Under the pieces are notes generated by a model. That model did not search any database, was not told the origin of the DNA, and saw only the letters and a program-made list of their open reading frames with translations. Positions 8,584 through 17,223 of a stretch of DNA of 64,000 nucleotides are shown one piece after another; within the stretch, counting starts at the first letter, position 1; each line of letters starts with the position of its first letter. The stretch covers positions 2,604,001 to 2,668,000 of the forward strand of contig NZ_JARUBL010000001.1 of the NCBI RefSeq assembly GCF_029626155.1, given 5' to 3'. The position numbers were made by a program, and so were the translations under genes. This DNA comes from Solwaraspora sp. WMMD1047 (GTDB taxonomy: Bacteria; Actinomycetota; Actinomycetes; Mycobacteriales; Micromonosporaceae).

Positions 8584-9645
8584 TCATGCGCCGGCCGCCC
8601 GCAGTACGCCGCACGCGCCGCAGGCGGCGCAGCCGGCCTTCTGGTCGGTGCCGAGCATGCCCGCGTCGGTGAGCAGCGCGGCGACCCGCACGGTGACGTC
8701 GCGGACCAGCGCCGGCGTGGGTCCCGGCACCCCGTCGCGGCGGGCGAGCGTCCCGACCGTCGGCCGGAACGGCACCACGAAGGGATAGACGCCACGGTCG
8801 ATCAGCCCGGCCGCGCCGGCGACGAGTTCGTCGGGATCCTCCCCGAGACCGATCAGGAGGTACGTGGACACCTGGTTGCGCCCGAACACGCGTACGGCGT
8901 GGTCCCAGGCGGCCTCGTACTCGGCCATCGGAACGGCGCCCTTGCCCGGCATCCACCTGCGGCGTACCTCGTCGTCGAGCGACTCGACGTGGATGCCGAT
9001 CGACGCCGCGCCGGCCGCGTGCAGCTCGTCGATGGCCGAGAGTTCGCCGGGCGGTTCGATCTGTACCTGGATCGGCAGGCCGGGTACGGCCTCGCGTACC
9101 GCTCGCACGGACCGGGCCAGGTTGCGCGCGCCGCGATCCGGACCGGTGGTGGTGCCGGTTGTCATGACCATGTGTCTGACGCCGTCGAGCCGCACCGCCG
9201 CCGCGGCGACCTCGGCCAGTTGCGACGGCGTCTTGGCCGCGACCGTGGCGCCTGCGCGCAGCGACTCCTCGATCGTGCAGAACCGGCAGCGTTGCTCCTC
9301 GGCGTACCGGATGCAGGTCTGCACCACGGTCGTGGCCAGCACGTCCCTGCCGTGCAGCCGGGCGATCTGTTCGTAGGGCACGCCGTCGGCCGTGCTCAGG
9401 TCGTAGAACCTGGGCCGGCGGACGAGCTCCAGCGACAGGCCGGTGTCGACCTCGCCGAGCCAGAGCCGCTCACCGCGTACCTGATATGGGCTTTCGGGGT
9501 TGATCGGCAGGGCGGCGTTGGCACCGTCGATGACCAGGTGCCCATCGTCGCTGGGCCCGGCGCCGGCCGGGCGCCGCACGGGCGCCTCGACCCGCACACC
9601 CCGCACGGCTATGTCAGTCCGGATGCCAACGCTCACCGTTGCCAC
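8584..9645 (-). CDS. MSMEG_0568-type radical SAM protein
   Basis: 353 residues. The radical SAM cluster motif is CX8CX2C (Cys111, Cys120, Cys123 in CIRYAEEQRCRFC) rather than the usual CX3CX2C, as expected for this family. A second Cys group, CxxCxxC at 339, 342 and 345, ends the protein and could bind another Fe-S cluster. Other features are a GG-like TTGTTTGPD segment and an IHVESLDDEVRRRW barrel strand. The GTG start at 9645 follows the previous stop by one base. It is one of the core enzymes of Nit1C-type operons; the reaction is not established to my knowledge. Confidence 0.87.
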   Translation of the reverse strand: MATVSVGIRTDIAVRGVRVEAPVRRPAGAGPSDDGHLVIDGANAALPINPESPYQVRGERLWLGEVDTGLSLELVRRPRFYDLSTADGVPYEQIARLHGRDVLATTVVQTCIRYAEEQRCRFCTIEESLRAGATVAAKTPSQLAEVAAAAVRLDGVRHMVMTTGTTTGPDRGARNLARSVRAVREAVPGLPIQVQIEPPGELSAIDELHAAGAASIGIHVESLDDEVRRRWMPGKGAVPMAEYEAAWDHAVRVFGRNQVSTYLLIGLGEDPDELVAGAAGLIDRGVYPFVVPFRPTVGTLARRDGVPGPTPALVRDVTVRVAALLTDAGMLGTDQKAGCAACGACGVLRAAGA

Positions 9646-9646
9646 C

Positions 9647-10159
9647 TCAGAACATGTAGGTCGAGTTGATGATCGCGCCCTTGCGCGCGTAGTGGATCAG
9701 CGCGTCCTGGACGTCGAGCGGGTGCGTCGGGATGACGCCCTCGATCAGGTCCTCTTCGCGGGCGCCGTGCAACGACAGCCCGAACCGGCAGCAGTACACC
9801 TTGCCGCCCTCGGTGATGAACGTCTTGAGCGAGTTGTTGATGTTGTGCTCGCCCGGGAAGGCCGACGCGCCGGTGGTCGGGAAGCCGCGGGTGGCCAGGC
9901 AGTTCAGCGAGCCGGGTCCGTAGAAGTAGATGGCCGACTCGAAACCCTTGCGCAGCGCCCGGGTCGCCTGCAGCACGGCCACGAAGCTGACCGACGACTC
10001 GTGCGCGATGCCGTGCACGAGAGTGAAGTAGCTCTGCCCCTCCTCGGCCTTGTAGTCGGGGAAGACCTTGGTGCCGCCGTAGATGCTGGAGCCCTCCGCG
10101 AGCGCGGGGTGCGGGATCTCGTTCAGGCTCTGCTGTTCGAGCTCGGTGAGGTCGGTCAT
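9647..10159 (-). CDS. MSMEG_0572/Sll0783-family nitrogen-starvation protein
   Basis: 170 residues, matching the Sll0783-type family in overall pattern (NEIPHPALAEGSSIYGGTKV, FTLVHGIAHESSVSFVAVLQ, KGFESAIYFYGPGSLNC, HNINNSLKTFI, GKVYCCRFGLSLHG). The homologue in Synechocystis is induced by nitrogen starvation and needed for polyhydroxybutyrate accumulation. The fold resembles DsrE-like proteins (inference from the strand pattern and conserved Cys residues). ATG 10159 has GGAGAAACCGACC ahead of it. It sits mid-operon between the amidohydrolase and radical SAM genes. Confidence 0.88.
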   Translation of the reverse strand: MTDLTELEQQSLNEIPHPALAEGSSIYGGTKVFPDYKAEEGQSYFTLVHGIAHESSVSFVAVLQATRALRKGFESAIYFYGPGSLNCLATRGFPTTGASAFPGEHNINNSLKTFITEGGKVYCCRFGLSLHGAREEDLIEGVIPTHPLDVQDALIHYARKGAIINSTYMF

Positions 10160-10173
10160 GGTCGGTTTCTCCT

Positions 10174-10986
10174 TCAGGCGTAGAGCTTGTCGAACGTGGT
10201 CTGGAAAACGGCTTCGGACAGTTCGGCACCGCCTACTGCGGTGCTCAGCCGGGCCAGCTCGCCGGCGTGGTCGCCCCACGGCTCGTCGCTTGCGAACAGC
10301 ACCCGGTCGTGCCCGAGGCCCCGGCGGTCGATCTCGGACACGAGCCAGCGCGGGGCGAACCCGATGGCCCAGGAGAGATCGGTGTAGACCTGCTTTCCTG
10401 CCGCCACCCAGTCGAAGAACCGGGTGCCGATCAGCTTGATGTGGCCGCTCATCCCGCCGCCGAAGTGCACGAGGTGCACCCGGACGTCGTCGGCGTACCG
10501 GTCGACCAGTTGGCCGACCCGGTCGATGTCGGAGGCGGCGCCGGGCGAGGTGTGTACGTGGACGACCAGGTCGTGGGCCCGGGCCGCAGCGAAGATCGGC
10601 TCCAGGCCGGGGTCGTCGACGGTCCCGCCGAGCAGGAAACTCACCTTCAGCGCGCGGACGCCGTCCTCGCCGGCCAACCGCAGCGCGGCCGCGGTCCGCT
10701 CCCGGTCGCGGTCCTGCGCCGAGACCCAGAGTCCGCAGCGGATCCGGTCGTCGCGCTGGGCCGCCTCGACCACGAGTTCGTTGAAGCCGAACGCGACATC
10801 CGGGTCGGGCACGCCGTAGTTCGGCAGGACCAGGGCACGGGCGGTTCCCTCGGCGTCCAGGTCGGCGATCAGCTCGTCGATGGTGGCGCGGGCGGTGGTC
10901 GCCGGGCTGACCGGCGGTCCGCCGTAGAACGGGTACGCGGGCAGCACGCCGAGGTGCCGGTGCGCGTCGTTCAGGCTGCTTCTCAT
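10174..10986 (-). CDS. Amidohydrolase-family protein of the Nit1C-type operon
   Basis: 270 residues, amidohydrolase_2 (TIM-barrel metal hydrolase/decarboxylase) type. Metal-ligand-like motifs are visible: DAHRHLG at the N terminus, VVHVHTSPG near 140, HLVHFGGGMSGH near 175, and a final SDEPWG near 245, which supplies the usual Asp. The ATG at 10986 overlaps the stop of the flavoprotein gene (ATGA). The substrate is unknown; the position suggests processing of a carboxylated or amide intermediate in the same pathway. Confidence 0.8.
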   Translation of the reverse strand: MRSSLNDAHRHLGVLPAYPFYGGPPVSPATTARATIDELIADLDAEGTARALVLPNYGVPDPDVAFGFNELVVEAAQRDDRIRCGLWVSAQDRDRERTAAALRLAGEDGVRALKVSFLLGGTVDDPGLEPIFAAARAHDLVVHVHTSPGAASDIDRVGQLVDRYADDVRVHLVHFGGGMSGHIKLIGTRFFDWVAAGKQVYTDLSWAIGFAPRWLVSEIDRRGLGHDRVLFASDEPWGDHAGELARLSTAVGGAELSEAVFQTTFDKLYA

Positions 10987-12311
10987 GCGGCGGCCCGCTG
11001 GGTGAACCAGTCCAGGTCCGGGTACGTCTCGGTCGGCGTGCCGGCGAGCCAGCTGACGCCCTCGGTGATCCGCTCGCGGCGGGCCGCGGCGATTCTCCCG
11101 ATCAGGTAGCCGGCGTCGCGGGCCACCCCGGCGAACCGTCCGGAGCCCCAGGTGTACTGCCAGGGCAGGCCGATGAAGTAGAGGCCGGGGCAGCTGGTGA
11201 CGCCGCGGGCGTGGGTCGGGTAGCCGCGGCCGTCGAAGACCGGTACCTCGATCCAGCGGTGGTCGCGGTGGAAGCCGGTGCTCCAGACGACGGCCCTGAT
11301 GCCCTCGGCGGTCAGGTCGATCGCCGTCGCGCCGTCGGTGGGTTGCCACACCGGGACGTAGCGGTCCTCGGCCGGTGCCGCGATGCCCGCCGCGGTGATG
11401 TGGCGGTCGATGGCATCCTTGATGCCCTCGGCGACCGCGTCGGCGCTGTCCAGATTGGCCTTGAGATCGTCGCCGAAGGTCACCGTCGATCCGCGCACGC
11501 CGGTCAGCCGTCCGTGCAGCCGCATCCCCTCGGTCGCGAAGGCTCGCAGGTCGATGTCGCGGCCACCGTCCCGGCCGGTCATGTAGTGGTTGGCGCGCAG
11601 CCGTACCTCGTCCGCGTCGCCGAATTCGTCGATGCCCCTTGCGTAGTGGCCCATCTCGTCCAGCCAGGCCAGGGTGTCGCGGCCCCGGTACCGGCGGGCC
11701 GCGCGTGGGGCACTGCCCACCGCGAGGTGCACGCGCCGTCCGGCCAGGTGCAGATCCTCGGCGATCTGACAGCCGGACTGGCCGGTACCCACCACCAGCA
11801 CGGCGCCGGCCGGAAGTTGGTCCGGGTTGCGGTACTGCGACGAATGCAGCTGTGTGACGTCGCCGGGCAGCCGCTCGGCGATCCGCGGCACGGCCGGGTT
11901 GTGGTACGGCCCGGTCGCGACCACCACCTGGTCCGCGGTGCAGGTCCCAGCCGTCGTGACCAGTTCGAATACCCCATCCGGTGTACGCCGCAGCCGGTTC
12001 ACCGCGACGCCCTCGACCAGGGGTGGGTCGAAGCTGGCGGCGTACTTCTCCAGGTAGCTCACGACGTCCGCGCCGACCATGAAGCCGTCCGGATCGCTAC
12101 CCTGGTAACCGAAGCCGGGCAACTGGCACTGCCAGTTCGGGGTCACCAGGCAGAACGAGTCCCACCGGCGGTCGCGCCACTCGTGCCCGACCCGGTCGCG
12201 CTCGATGACGACGTGGTCGACACCGTACTGCCGCAGGTACCAACTCATCGACAAGCCGGCCTGCCCGCCGCCGACCACTGCGACCGCCCGGTGTGTGCCG
12301 TCGAGCTTCAC
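10983..12311 (-). CDS. MSMEG_0569-type flavin-dependent oxidoreductase
   Basis: 442 residues, flavin-containing monooxygenase-like. FAD-binding GGGQAGLSMSWYL lies at the N terminus, the second Rossmann motif VVGTGQSGCQIAEDL near 170, and a FAD-domain end motif SCPGLYFIGLPW near 385. This family is specific to sll0783/MSMEG_0572-type clusters. The GTG start overlaps the stop of the upstream small gene (GTGA), and its own stop overlaps the amidohydrolase start, so all three are probably co-translated. Likely reaction: NAD(P)H- and O2-dependent oxygenation of an unknown cluster substrate. Confidence 0.87.
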   Translation of the reverse strand: MKLDGTHRAVAVVGGGQAGLSMSWYLRQYGVDHVVIERDRVGHEWRDRRWDSFCLVTPNWQCQLPGFGYQGSDPDGFMVGADVVSYLEKYAASFDPPLVEGVAVNRLRRTPDGVFELVTTAGTCTADQVVVATGPYHNPAVPRIAERLPGDVTQLHSSQYRNPDQLPAGAVLVVGTGQSGCQIAEDLHLAGRRVHLAVGSAPRAARRYRGRDTLAWLDEMGHYARGIDEFGDADEVRLRANHYMTGRDGGRDIDLRAFATEGMRLHGRLTGVRGSTVTFGDDLKANLDSADAVAEGIKDAIDRHITAAGIAAPAEDRYVPVWQPTDGATAIDLTAEGIRAVVWSTGFHRDHRWIEVPVFDGRGYPTHARGVTSCPGLYFIGLPWQYTWGSGRFAGVARDAGYLIGRIAAARRERITEGVSWLAGTPTETYPDLDWFTQRAAA

Positions 12312-12586
12312 GCCTCGATCCCTTCCACGGTGACGTCCCCGTCGCCGTGGAAGGCGGCGACCCTCGCGATGTCCGCCATCGACCGGACCGCTCGTTGACA
12401 GGGGAAGCCGAATGCCGCCTCGACCCGGTCGCTGGCGGTCGTCAGTGCCGCGCGCCCCCGGGCCACGAAGTCCGCGACCGGCAGTCGCTGCCCGGGTCTG
12501 AAGTAGTCCTCGACGATCGTCGAGGGCGAGTAGATCCGTTGCCTCGACCCGTCAGGCCAGCGCACCAACACGTACCGTTCCGGCAT
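12308..12586 (-). CDS. MSMEG_0570-family nitrogen-starvation response protein
   Basis: 92 residues, first gene of the Nit1C-type operon. It starts MPERYVLVRWPDGSRQRIYS and ends with a DIARVAAFHG segment, the pattern of the small MSMEG_0570-type proteins found next to the flavoprotein. No catalytic residues are apparent; function unknown. The ATG at 12586 is preceded by GAGGTG. Confidence 0.82.
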   Translation of the reverse strand: MPERYVLVRWPDGSRQRIYSPSTIVEDYFRPGQRLPVADFVARGRAALTTASDRVEAAFGFPCQRAVRSMADIARVAAFHGDGDVTVEGIEA

Positions 12587-12608
12587 GGCGGCACCTCATC
12601 CGACCAGG

Positions 12609-12637
12609 GGAATTGCGCTGTTCGTGAGAGCAGTCAA
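12609..12637 (-). promoter_or_regulatory. Candidate promoter of the Nit1C-type operon
   Basis: On the minus strand TTGACT (12637-12632) is followed after 17 bases by AATTCC (12614-12609). The -35 is good and the -10 is weak. It would start transcription about 15 bases upstream of the first gene's ATG. Confidence 0.4.
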
Positions 12638-12881
12638 GGCAGCATCGATTTCGCCGCGGTTTCATCCGGAACAAGCAGGCGTTAGAAGGTCCGCACAACG
12701 ACCGGGTGTGTCCGGAGCATTTCGGGCCTGCAGCGACTGCGTGAGCCAGCGTTTCGAAACCGCGTCGTCACCCGCAAACGACTGCCGACAAGGTGCACGC
12801 GATCTGGCAACAACCGGACCACCGGCTCGACTCGTACCGTGGGTGCGGTTTTCCGTACCTCTGCCGTTGAGGTTGGCCGGC

Positions 12882-12902
12882 TGAGGTCGATGGTCGACCT
12901 CA
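12882..12902. promoter_or_regulatory. Perfect 9-bp inverted repeat, operator candidate
   Basis: TGAGGTCGA-tgg-TCGACCTCA, 36 bases ahead of the DedA start, in the divergent interval between the Nit1C-type operon and the DedA gene. Short spacer and odd total length fit a dimeric repressor site; no regulator gene is adjacent. Confidence 0.5.
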
Positions 12903-12937
12903 TGGTCCTGGCCGCGCGGGATTCGTAGCGTCGGGGC

Positions 12938-13744
12938 ATGATCTTTTCCTGGTACGTGTCGATTCGAGCCGAAGTGGTTGCCACCCAGGCGGAGCCGCCG
13001 GACGGTGATCTGGCCGGTTTCGCGGCTGACCTGGTCGAGCGGCTCGGTGGTCCGGGTGCGGGCCTGGCGGTGGCCCTGGAGAACCTGTTCCCGCCGATTC
13101 CCAGCGAGGTGATTCTGCCGCTGGCGGGCTTCGCCGCCAGTCAGGGCAGGATCAGCCTGTTCGCCGCCATCGCCTGGACCACGCTGGGCTCGGTGGTGGG
13201 TGCGATGGCGCTGTACCACCTCGGCGCCCTGCTCGGGCGGGACCGGGTCCGGGCGATCGGTGCGAGGCTGCCGCTGGTGAAGCTGGCCGACATCGACCGC
13301 ACCGAGGCGTGGTTCGCCCGGCACGGCGCGAAGGCGGTCTTCCTCGGGAGGATGATTCCGATCTTCCGCAGCCTGATCTCGATTCCGGCCGGAATCGAGC
13401 GGATACCGCTCGCGACCTTCCTGCTCTACACCACGCTGGGCAGCCTGATCTGGAACACCGCGTTCGTGATGGCCGGCTACCTGCTCGGCGACAACTGGCA
13501 TGCGGTCGAGTCCTACGTCGGCGCGTTCCAGAACCTGGTCATCGTCGCCTGCGCGCTCGTGGTCGCGTACCTTGTCGTCTCCAGGCTGGTGCGCACGCGC
13601 CGGAACCGCCGGTCGAACCCGGCTGCCGGTCCCCGGCGGGCATCGTCAGCCGGGCGTGGCACGGTGTACGGAACGCCGCGTCACGCGGAGGACAACCGAT
13701 CGGGGAGCGGGGCTACCAAACCCGCGCCACCCACGGTGCGCTGA
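12938..13744 (+). CDS. DedA-family membrane protein
   Basis: 268 residues. The DedA (VTT-domain) core is clear: ENLFPPIPSEVILPLAGFAA near 50, a buried charged turn GRMIPIFRSLISIPAG near 145, and four to five membrane segments. A basic, disordered C-terminal tail (after about 215) faces the cytoplasm. DedA proteins act as lipid scramblases or undecaprenyl-phosphate translocases in several bacteria. The ATG at 12938 lacks a strong Shine-Dalgarno; a start nearer the first helix is possible. The kinase gene starts 21 bases after its stop, so the three genes to 15575 may be one operon. Confidence 0.85.
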   Translation: MIFSWYVSIRAEVVATQAEPPDGDLAGFAADLVERLGGPGAGLAVALENLFPPIPSEVILPLAGFAASQGRISLFAAIAWTTLGSVVGAMALYHLGALLGRDRVRAIGARLPLVKLADIDRTEAWFARHGAKAVFLGRMIPIFRSLISIPAGIERIPLATFLLYTTLGSLIWNTAFVMAGYLLGDNWHAVESYVGAFQNLVIVACALVVAYLVVSRLVRTRRNRRSNPAAGPRRASSAGRGTVYGTPRHAEDNRSGSGATKPAPPTVR

Positions 13745-13764
13745 GAGGCAACGGGGCGGACGAC

Positions 13765-14940
13765 GTGGCAGAACACGAGGCGACACCCAGCCGGTCCCGG
13801 CTCACGGTCCTCACCAGGTGGGGCCAGCCACTGGCCGGCGTCACGGTCGGCGTGCTGACCGCAGCGGGCGAGGCGCTGGCGCTGCTGCTGTCCGGGGTGG
13901 TCGCGGCCGGTGCGTCCGTCGCACCGGTCGCTCGCCGCCGGGTCGTCACGGTGATTTTCGGGTACGCGCGGCAGGTCGCCGAGTGGGAACGGCGCCGCCT
14001 CGCGCGGTCGGCCGGCCTGCCCGATCCACCGCCGCTGCGGGTCGGTGGGGCGCGATCACTCGCCTACCTGGCGGCGCGGCTGCTACCCGGCCTGCTCGGC
14101 GCGCTGACGCTCGGCCTGCTCGGCGTCGGCATGCTGCTCGCCGCAATCGTGGTGCGCTCGGTGCTGGCCGGCACCCTGTCCGTCCCGCAGCTGCTGCTGC
14201 AGGTGCTCATCGGGTCGGCTCTGCTGGTGGTCAACCTGCAGGCGGTCGCCAGCGTCGCCGCCCTCGACCGGCGGTTGGCCCGGAGGCTGCTGGAGGACGG
14301 CAGCCGGGAGGCGTTGCAGCGTCGGATCAGCGAGCTGACCGCCAGCCGTGCCGGCGTGCTGGCCGCGGTCGACGCCGAGCGGCAACGCATCGAACGCGAC
14401 CTGCACGACGGGCTCCAACAACGTCTCGTCGCGCTCGGTATGCAGCTCGGCCGCGCCCGACGCAGCCGCGATCCCGACACCGCGCGGGAGCTTCTGGTCC
14501 AGGCACACGAGGACGCCCAACGCGCCATCGAGGAACTGCGCGAGGTGGCCTGGCGGGTCTATCCGTCGGCGCTCGACCACAGTCCTCTCGACGAAGTTCT
14601 GGCCCAGGTCGCGCAACGCGCGCCCGTACCCGTCAAGATCAGCTATTCCGTTCCGGTCCGGCCGCCCCGGGCCGTGGAGACCGTGCTCTACTTCGTCGCT
14701 CGTGAAGCGATCACCAACGCCGCCAAACATGCCCGAGCTACCGTGATCAGCATCGAGATCAGCGCCCGAGGCGCGGGGGTGGAGATGCTGGTGCGGGACG
14801 ACGGTGCCGGCGGCGCGGACCCGCAGGGCAGTGGTCTTCAGGGCCTCAACCGTCGGGTCACCGCGCTGGACGGGCGGTTCGAGCTGGCCAGCCCGGCCGG
14901 GGGGCCGACCGAGATAAGGGTGGGGCTGCCGTGCGGATAG
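13765..14940 (+). CDS. NarL-type sensor histidine kinase
   Basis: 391 residues. An N-terminal region with two membrane helices (LLPGLLGALTLGLLGVGMLL and VPQLLLQVLIGSALLVV) precedes a HisKA_3 dimerisation domain whose phospho-His lies in ERDLHDGLQQRL (about 214). The HATPase domain shows the N box EAITNAAKHA, the G1 box VRDDGAGG and the G2 box GSGLQGLNRRV. No extracellular sensor domain of size is present, so it probably senses through the membrane or a partner. GTG 13765 was chosen as the first start after the DedA stop. Its 3' end overlaps the response regulator start. Confidence 0.83.
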   Translation: MAEHEATPSRSRLTVLTRWGQPLAGVTVGVLTAAGEALALLLSGVVAAGASVAPVARRRVVTVIFGYARQVAEWERRRLARSAGLPDPPPLRVGGARSLAYLAARLLPGLLGALTLGLLGVGMLLAAIVVRSVLAGTLSVPQLLLQVLIGSALLVVNLQAVASVAALDRRLARRLLEDGSREALQRRISELTASRAGVLAAVDAERQRIERDLHDGLQQRLVALGMQLGRARRSRDPDTARELLVQAHEDAQRAIEELREVAWRVYPSALDHSPLDEVLAQVAQRAPVPVKISYSVPVRPPRAVETVLYFVAREAITNAAKHARATVISIEISARGAGVEMLVRDDGAGGADPQGSGLQGLNRRVTALDGRFELASPAGGPTEIRVGLPCG

Positions 14941-15575
14941 TTCTTGCCGAAGACTCCACCCTGCTGCGGGAAGGGCTGGTTCGCCTGCTCGCCGAGGAGG
15001 GCCACCAGGTGGTGGCGGCCGCTGCGGACGCCGGCCAACTTCGCGCCGCTGTCGAGCGGTACCAGCCCGATGTGGTCGTCACCGACGTGCGGATGCCGCC
15101 CACCAACACCGACGACGGCCTGCGCGCGGCGCTGGAGATCCGCCGAACCTGGCCGGGCATCGGGGTACTGGTTCTCTCCCAGTACGTGGAGAAGCGCTAC
15201 GCGGCCCGACTGCTCGCGGACCGCTCCGAGGGGGTCGGCTACGTCCTGAAGGACCGCGTCGCGCAGGTGGACGACTTTCTCGACGCGCTCGACCGGGTGG
15301 CGGCGGGCGCCACCGCGCTGGATCCCGAAGTCGTCCGGCAGCTGATGTCCGCCACCAGCCACGGTGACCCGCTCGGTCGCCTCACGCCGCGCGAACGCGA
15401 GGTGCTGCAACACATGGCGCAGGGACACACCAACGCCGGCATCGTTGACCGCCTGCACATCTCCCAGAGCGCGGTCGAGAAGCACGTCAACACCATCTTC
15501 GACAAGCTCGACCTGTCGGACGCCACCGGCTACAGCCGTCGAGTGCTGGCGATCCTGCGCTACCTCGGCACCTGA
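14931..15575 (+). CDS. NarL/FixJ-type response regulator
   Basis: 214 residues: REC domain with acidic pocket ED at 7-8, phosphoacceptor Asp in VVVTDVRMPP (about 54) and Lys in YVLKDR; LuxR-type HTH (LTPREREVLQHMAQGHTNAG) at the C terminus. The GTG start lies inside the last codons of the kinase gene, so the pair is translationally coupled. Confidence 0.9.
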   Translation: MRIVLAEDSTLLREGLVRLLAEEGHQVVAAAADAGQLRAAVERYQPDVVVTDVRMPPTNTDDGLRAALEIRRTWPGIGVLVLSQYVEKRYAARLLADRSEGVGYVLKDRVAQVDDFLDALDRVAAGATALDPEVVRQLMSATSHGDPLGRLTPREREVLQHMAQGHTNAGIVDRLHISQSAVEKHVNTIFDKLDLSDATGYSRRVLAILRYLGT

Positions 15576-15639
15576 CGAAGCAATAGGCCCGTCCGGTGCG
15601 CCCACGCCGAGGCGGTGGCCACCCATTCGGCGGTATCAA

Positions 15640-15668
15640 TTGACGAACTTCGATTGAGTCAGGAGACT
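15640..15668 (+). promoter_or_regulatory. Candidate promoter for the CBM2/DUF3237 gene
   Basis: TTGACG (15640-15645), 17-base spacer, GAGACT (15663-15668). The GTG start follows about 55 bases downstream with GGAGG ahead of it. Confidence 0.45.
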
Positions 15669-15723
15669 GCTTGTAGCGCGGCCCTGCGTACGAGGCGTCC
15701 GGTCGCCGCTGTGGGAGGACCCG

Positions 15724-17190
15724 GTGAGGATCGTGCACGGTCGGCCGCTGCTCGCGTTGGCGACCGCCGCCGCCGTCATGGTCGCCGCCGGTGGCCTCGC
15801 CACCTCGGCGCACGCCGCCACCGGATGCCGGGTCACCTACACGGTCTCCAGCCAGTGGCCCGGCGGTTTCGGCGCCAACGTCGCCGTCACCAACCTCGGC
15901 GACCCGATCAGCGGTTGGCGGCTGACCTGGTCGTTCACCGCCGGGCAGCGGATCACCCAGCTCTGGAACGGGACAGTCAGTCAGGCCGGTGCCCAGGTGA
16001 CCGTCGCCAACACCACCTGGAACGGCACCCTCGCCACCGGGACGGGCGCGTCGTTCGGGTTCAACGGGTCGTGGAACAACGCCAGCAATCCGGTGCCGAC
16101 CGACTTCGCGCTCAACGGCACCCCCTGCACCGGCAGCGTCAACCCGACCACCTCACCGACCGATCCGGCCAGCCCCACACCCTCGCCCACGCCAACCCCG
16201 ACACCCACGCCAACCCCTACCCCGACCCCGAGTACGACGCCGGGCGGCCCGGAGTCGACGATCGTGCCCGACCCGTCGTGGACATGCAGCGTGCCCAATG
16301 GCATCGTGTCACCCGTGCGTGGCCGGCTCGTCCTGCGCGTCGCGGCCCGGCTCGGTGCCATCCGCGACGTCGGCGTCACCCAGTACGGCCACCGCCGCCT
16401 CCTCGACATCACCGGCGGCACGTTCACCGGGGACCGGGTCAGCGGCACCGTCCTCACCGGCGGCCTCGACCTGGAACTCACCCTCAGCAACGGCTCGATC
16501 GAGGTCGAGGAGATCACCGTCCTGCGGGCCGGCGACGGGACCCTGATCTATCTCCGTAGCTGCGGGGTCGCGCCCGCCGGTGACTCGACGGTCCGGATGG
16601 TCCCCGACTTCGAGGCCCCGAACTCCAGCCCGCACGCCTGGCTCAACACCGGGACGTTCGTCGGCACCCGGGTGGTGGACACCGCGACGAACACCCTCGA
16701 ACTCACCGTGTACGACGTCTCCGGCGTGACTCCGGCCGAGCCGCGGATCCAGCTGTCGGATCCCGCCGGCCAGCCCAACCAGCTCTGGAACTGCGCCCCG
16801 GGCAGCGGCACGCGCGGCGCCGCCATCTTCACCGAGACCGTCACGCTCGGCGGCAGCCTCTCCGTCGGCGCCAGCAAACGCGGAACCCGCAACATCATCC
16901 CCATCACCGGCGGTACCACCAGCGGCCGGGTGACCGGATCGATCCTGGCCGGCGGCGCCGACTACCAGCTGATCGGCTCCACCACCACGCTGGACGCCCG
17001 ATACACCCTGCTGACCAACGACCGGGAGCTGATCCTGGTCCGCAACTGCGGACCGTTCGGCCGGCTGGTGCCGACCTTCGAGGCCCGCGTCGCCGGCCCG
17101 TACGCGTTTCTCAACGCGAACACCTGGCTGAGTTCCGACCCGGGTTCCGCGCCGGGCGGGGTGAGCATCACCTTCTACGAACGCCGCTAG
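15724..17190 (+). CDS. Secreted protein: CBM2 + Pro/Thr linker + two DUF3237-like domains
   Basis: 488 residues. A signal peptide ends near TSAHA (31). Residues about 33-135 are a family 2 carbohydrate-binding module (CRVTYTVSSQWPGGFGANVA, conserved Trp residues, Cys pair at the ends), normally binding cellulose or chitin. A TP-repeat linker spans about 140-175. Two homologous halves follow (about 180-325 and 340-485), each with the DUF3237 signature: GHRRLLDITGGTFTG / GTRNIIPITGGTTSG, a YLRSCG / LVRNCG strand and a final PHAWLNTGTFVG / PYAFLNANTWL. DUF3237 proteins are usually single-domain and cytoplasmic with unknown function, so secretion and duplication are unusual. GTG start preceded by GGAGGACCCG. 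Confidence 0.8.
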   Translation: MRIVHGRPLLALATAAAVMVAAGGLATSAHAATGCRVTYTVSSQWPGGFGANVAVTNLGDPISGWRLTWSFTAGQRITQLWNGTVSQAGAQVTVANTTWNGTLATGTGASFGFNGSWNNASNPVPTDFALNGTPCTGSVNPTTSPTDPASPTPSPTPTPTPTPTPTPTPSTTPGGPESTIVPDPSWTCSVPNGIVSPVRGRLVLRVAARLGAIRDVGVTQYGHRRLLDITGGTFTGDRVSGTVLTGGLDLELTLSNGSIEVEEITVLRAGDGTLIYLRSCGVAPAGDSTVRMVPDFEAPNSSPHAWLNTGTFVGTRVVDTATNTLELTVYDVSGVTPAEPRIQLSDPAGQPNQLWNCAPGSGTRGAAIFTETVTLGGSLSVGASKRGTRNIIPITGGTTSGRVTGSILAGGADYQLIGSTTTLDARYTLLTNDRELILVRNCGPFGRLVPTFEARVAGPYAFLNANTWLSSDPGSAPGGVSITFYERR

Positions 17191-17223
17191 CCGACGGTCA
17201 GCGGACCAGCGGCGGCCCGCAGA

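Noticed and set aside
8573-8586. TGACCGGCCGGTCA palindrome as an operator
   Set aside because: It lies within the operon at the radical SAM stop codon; too short and GC-rich to call a site.
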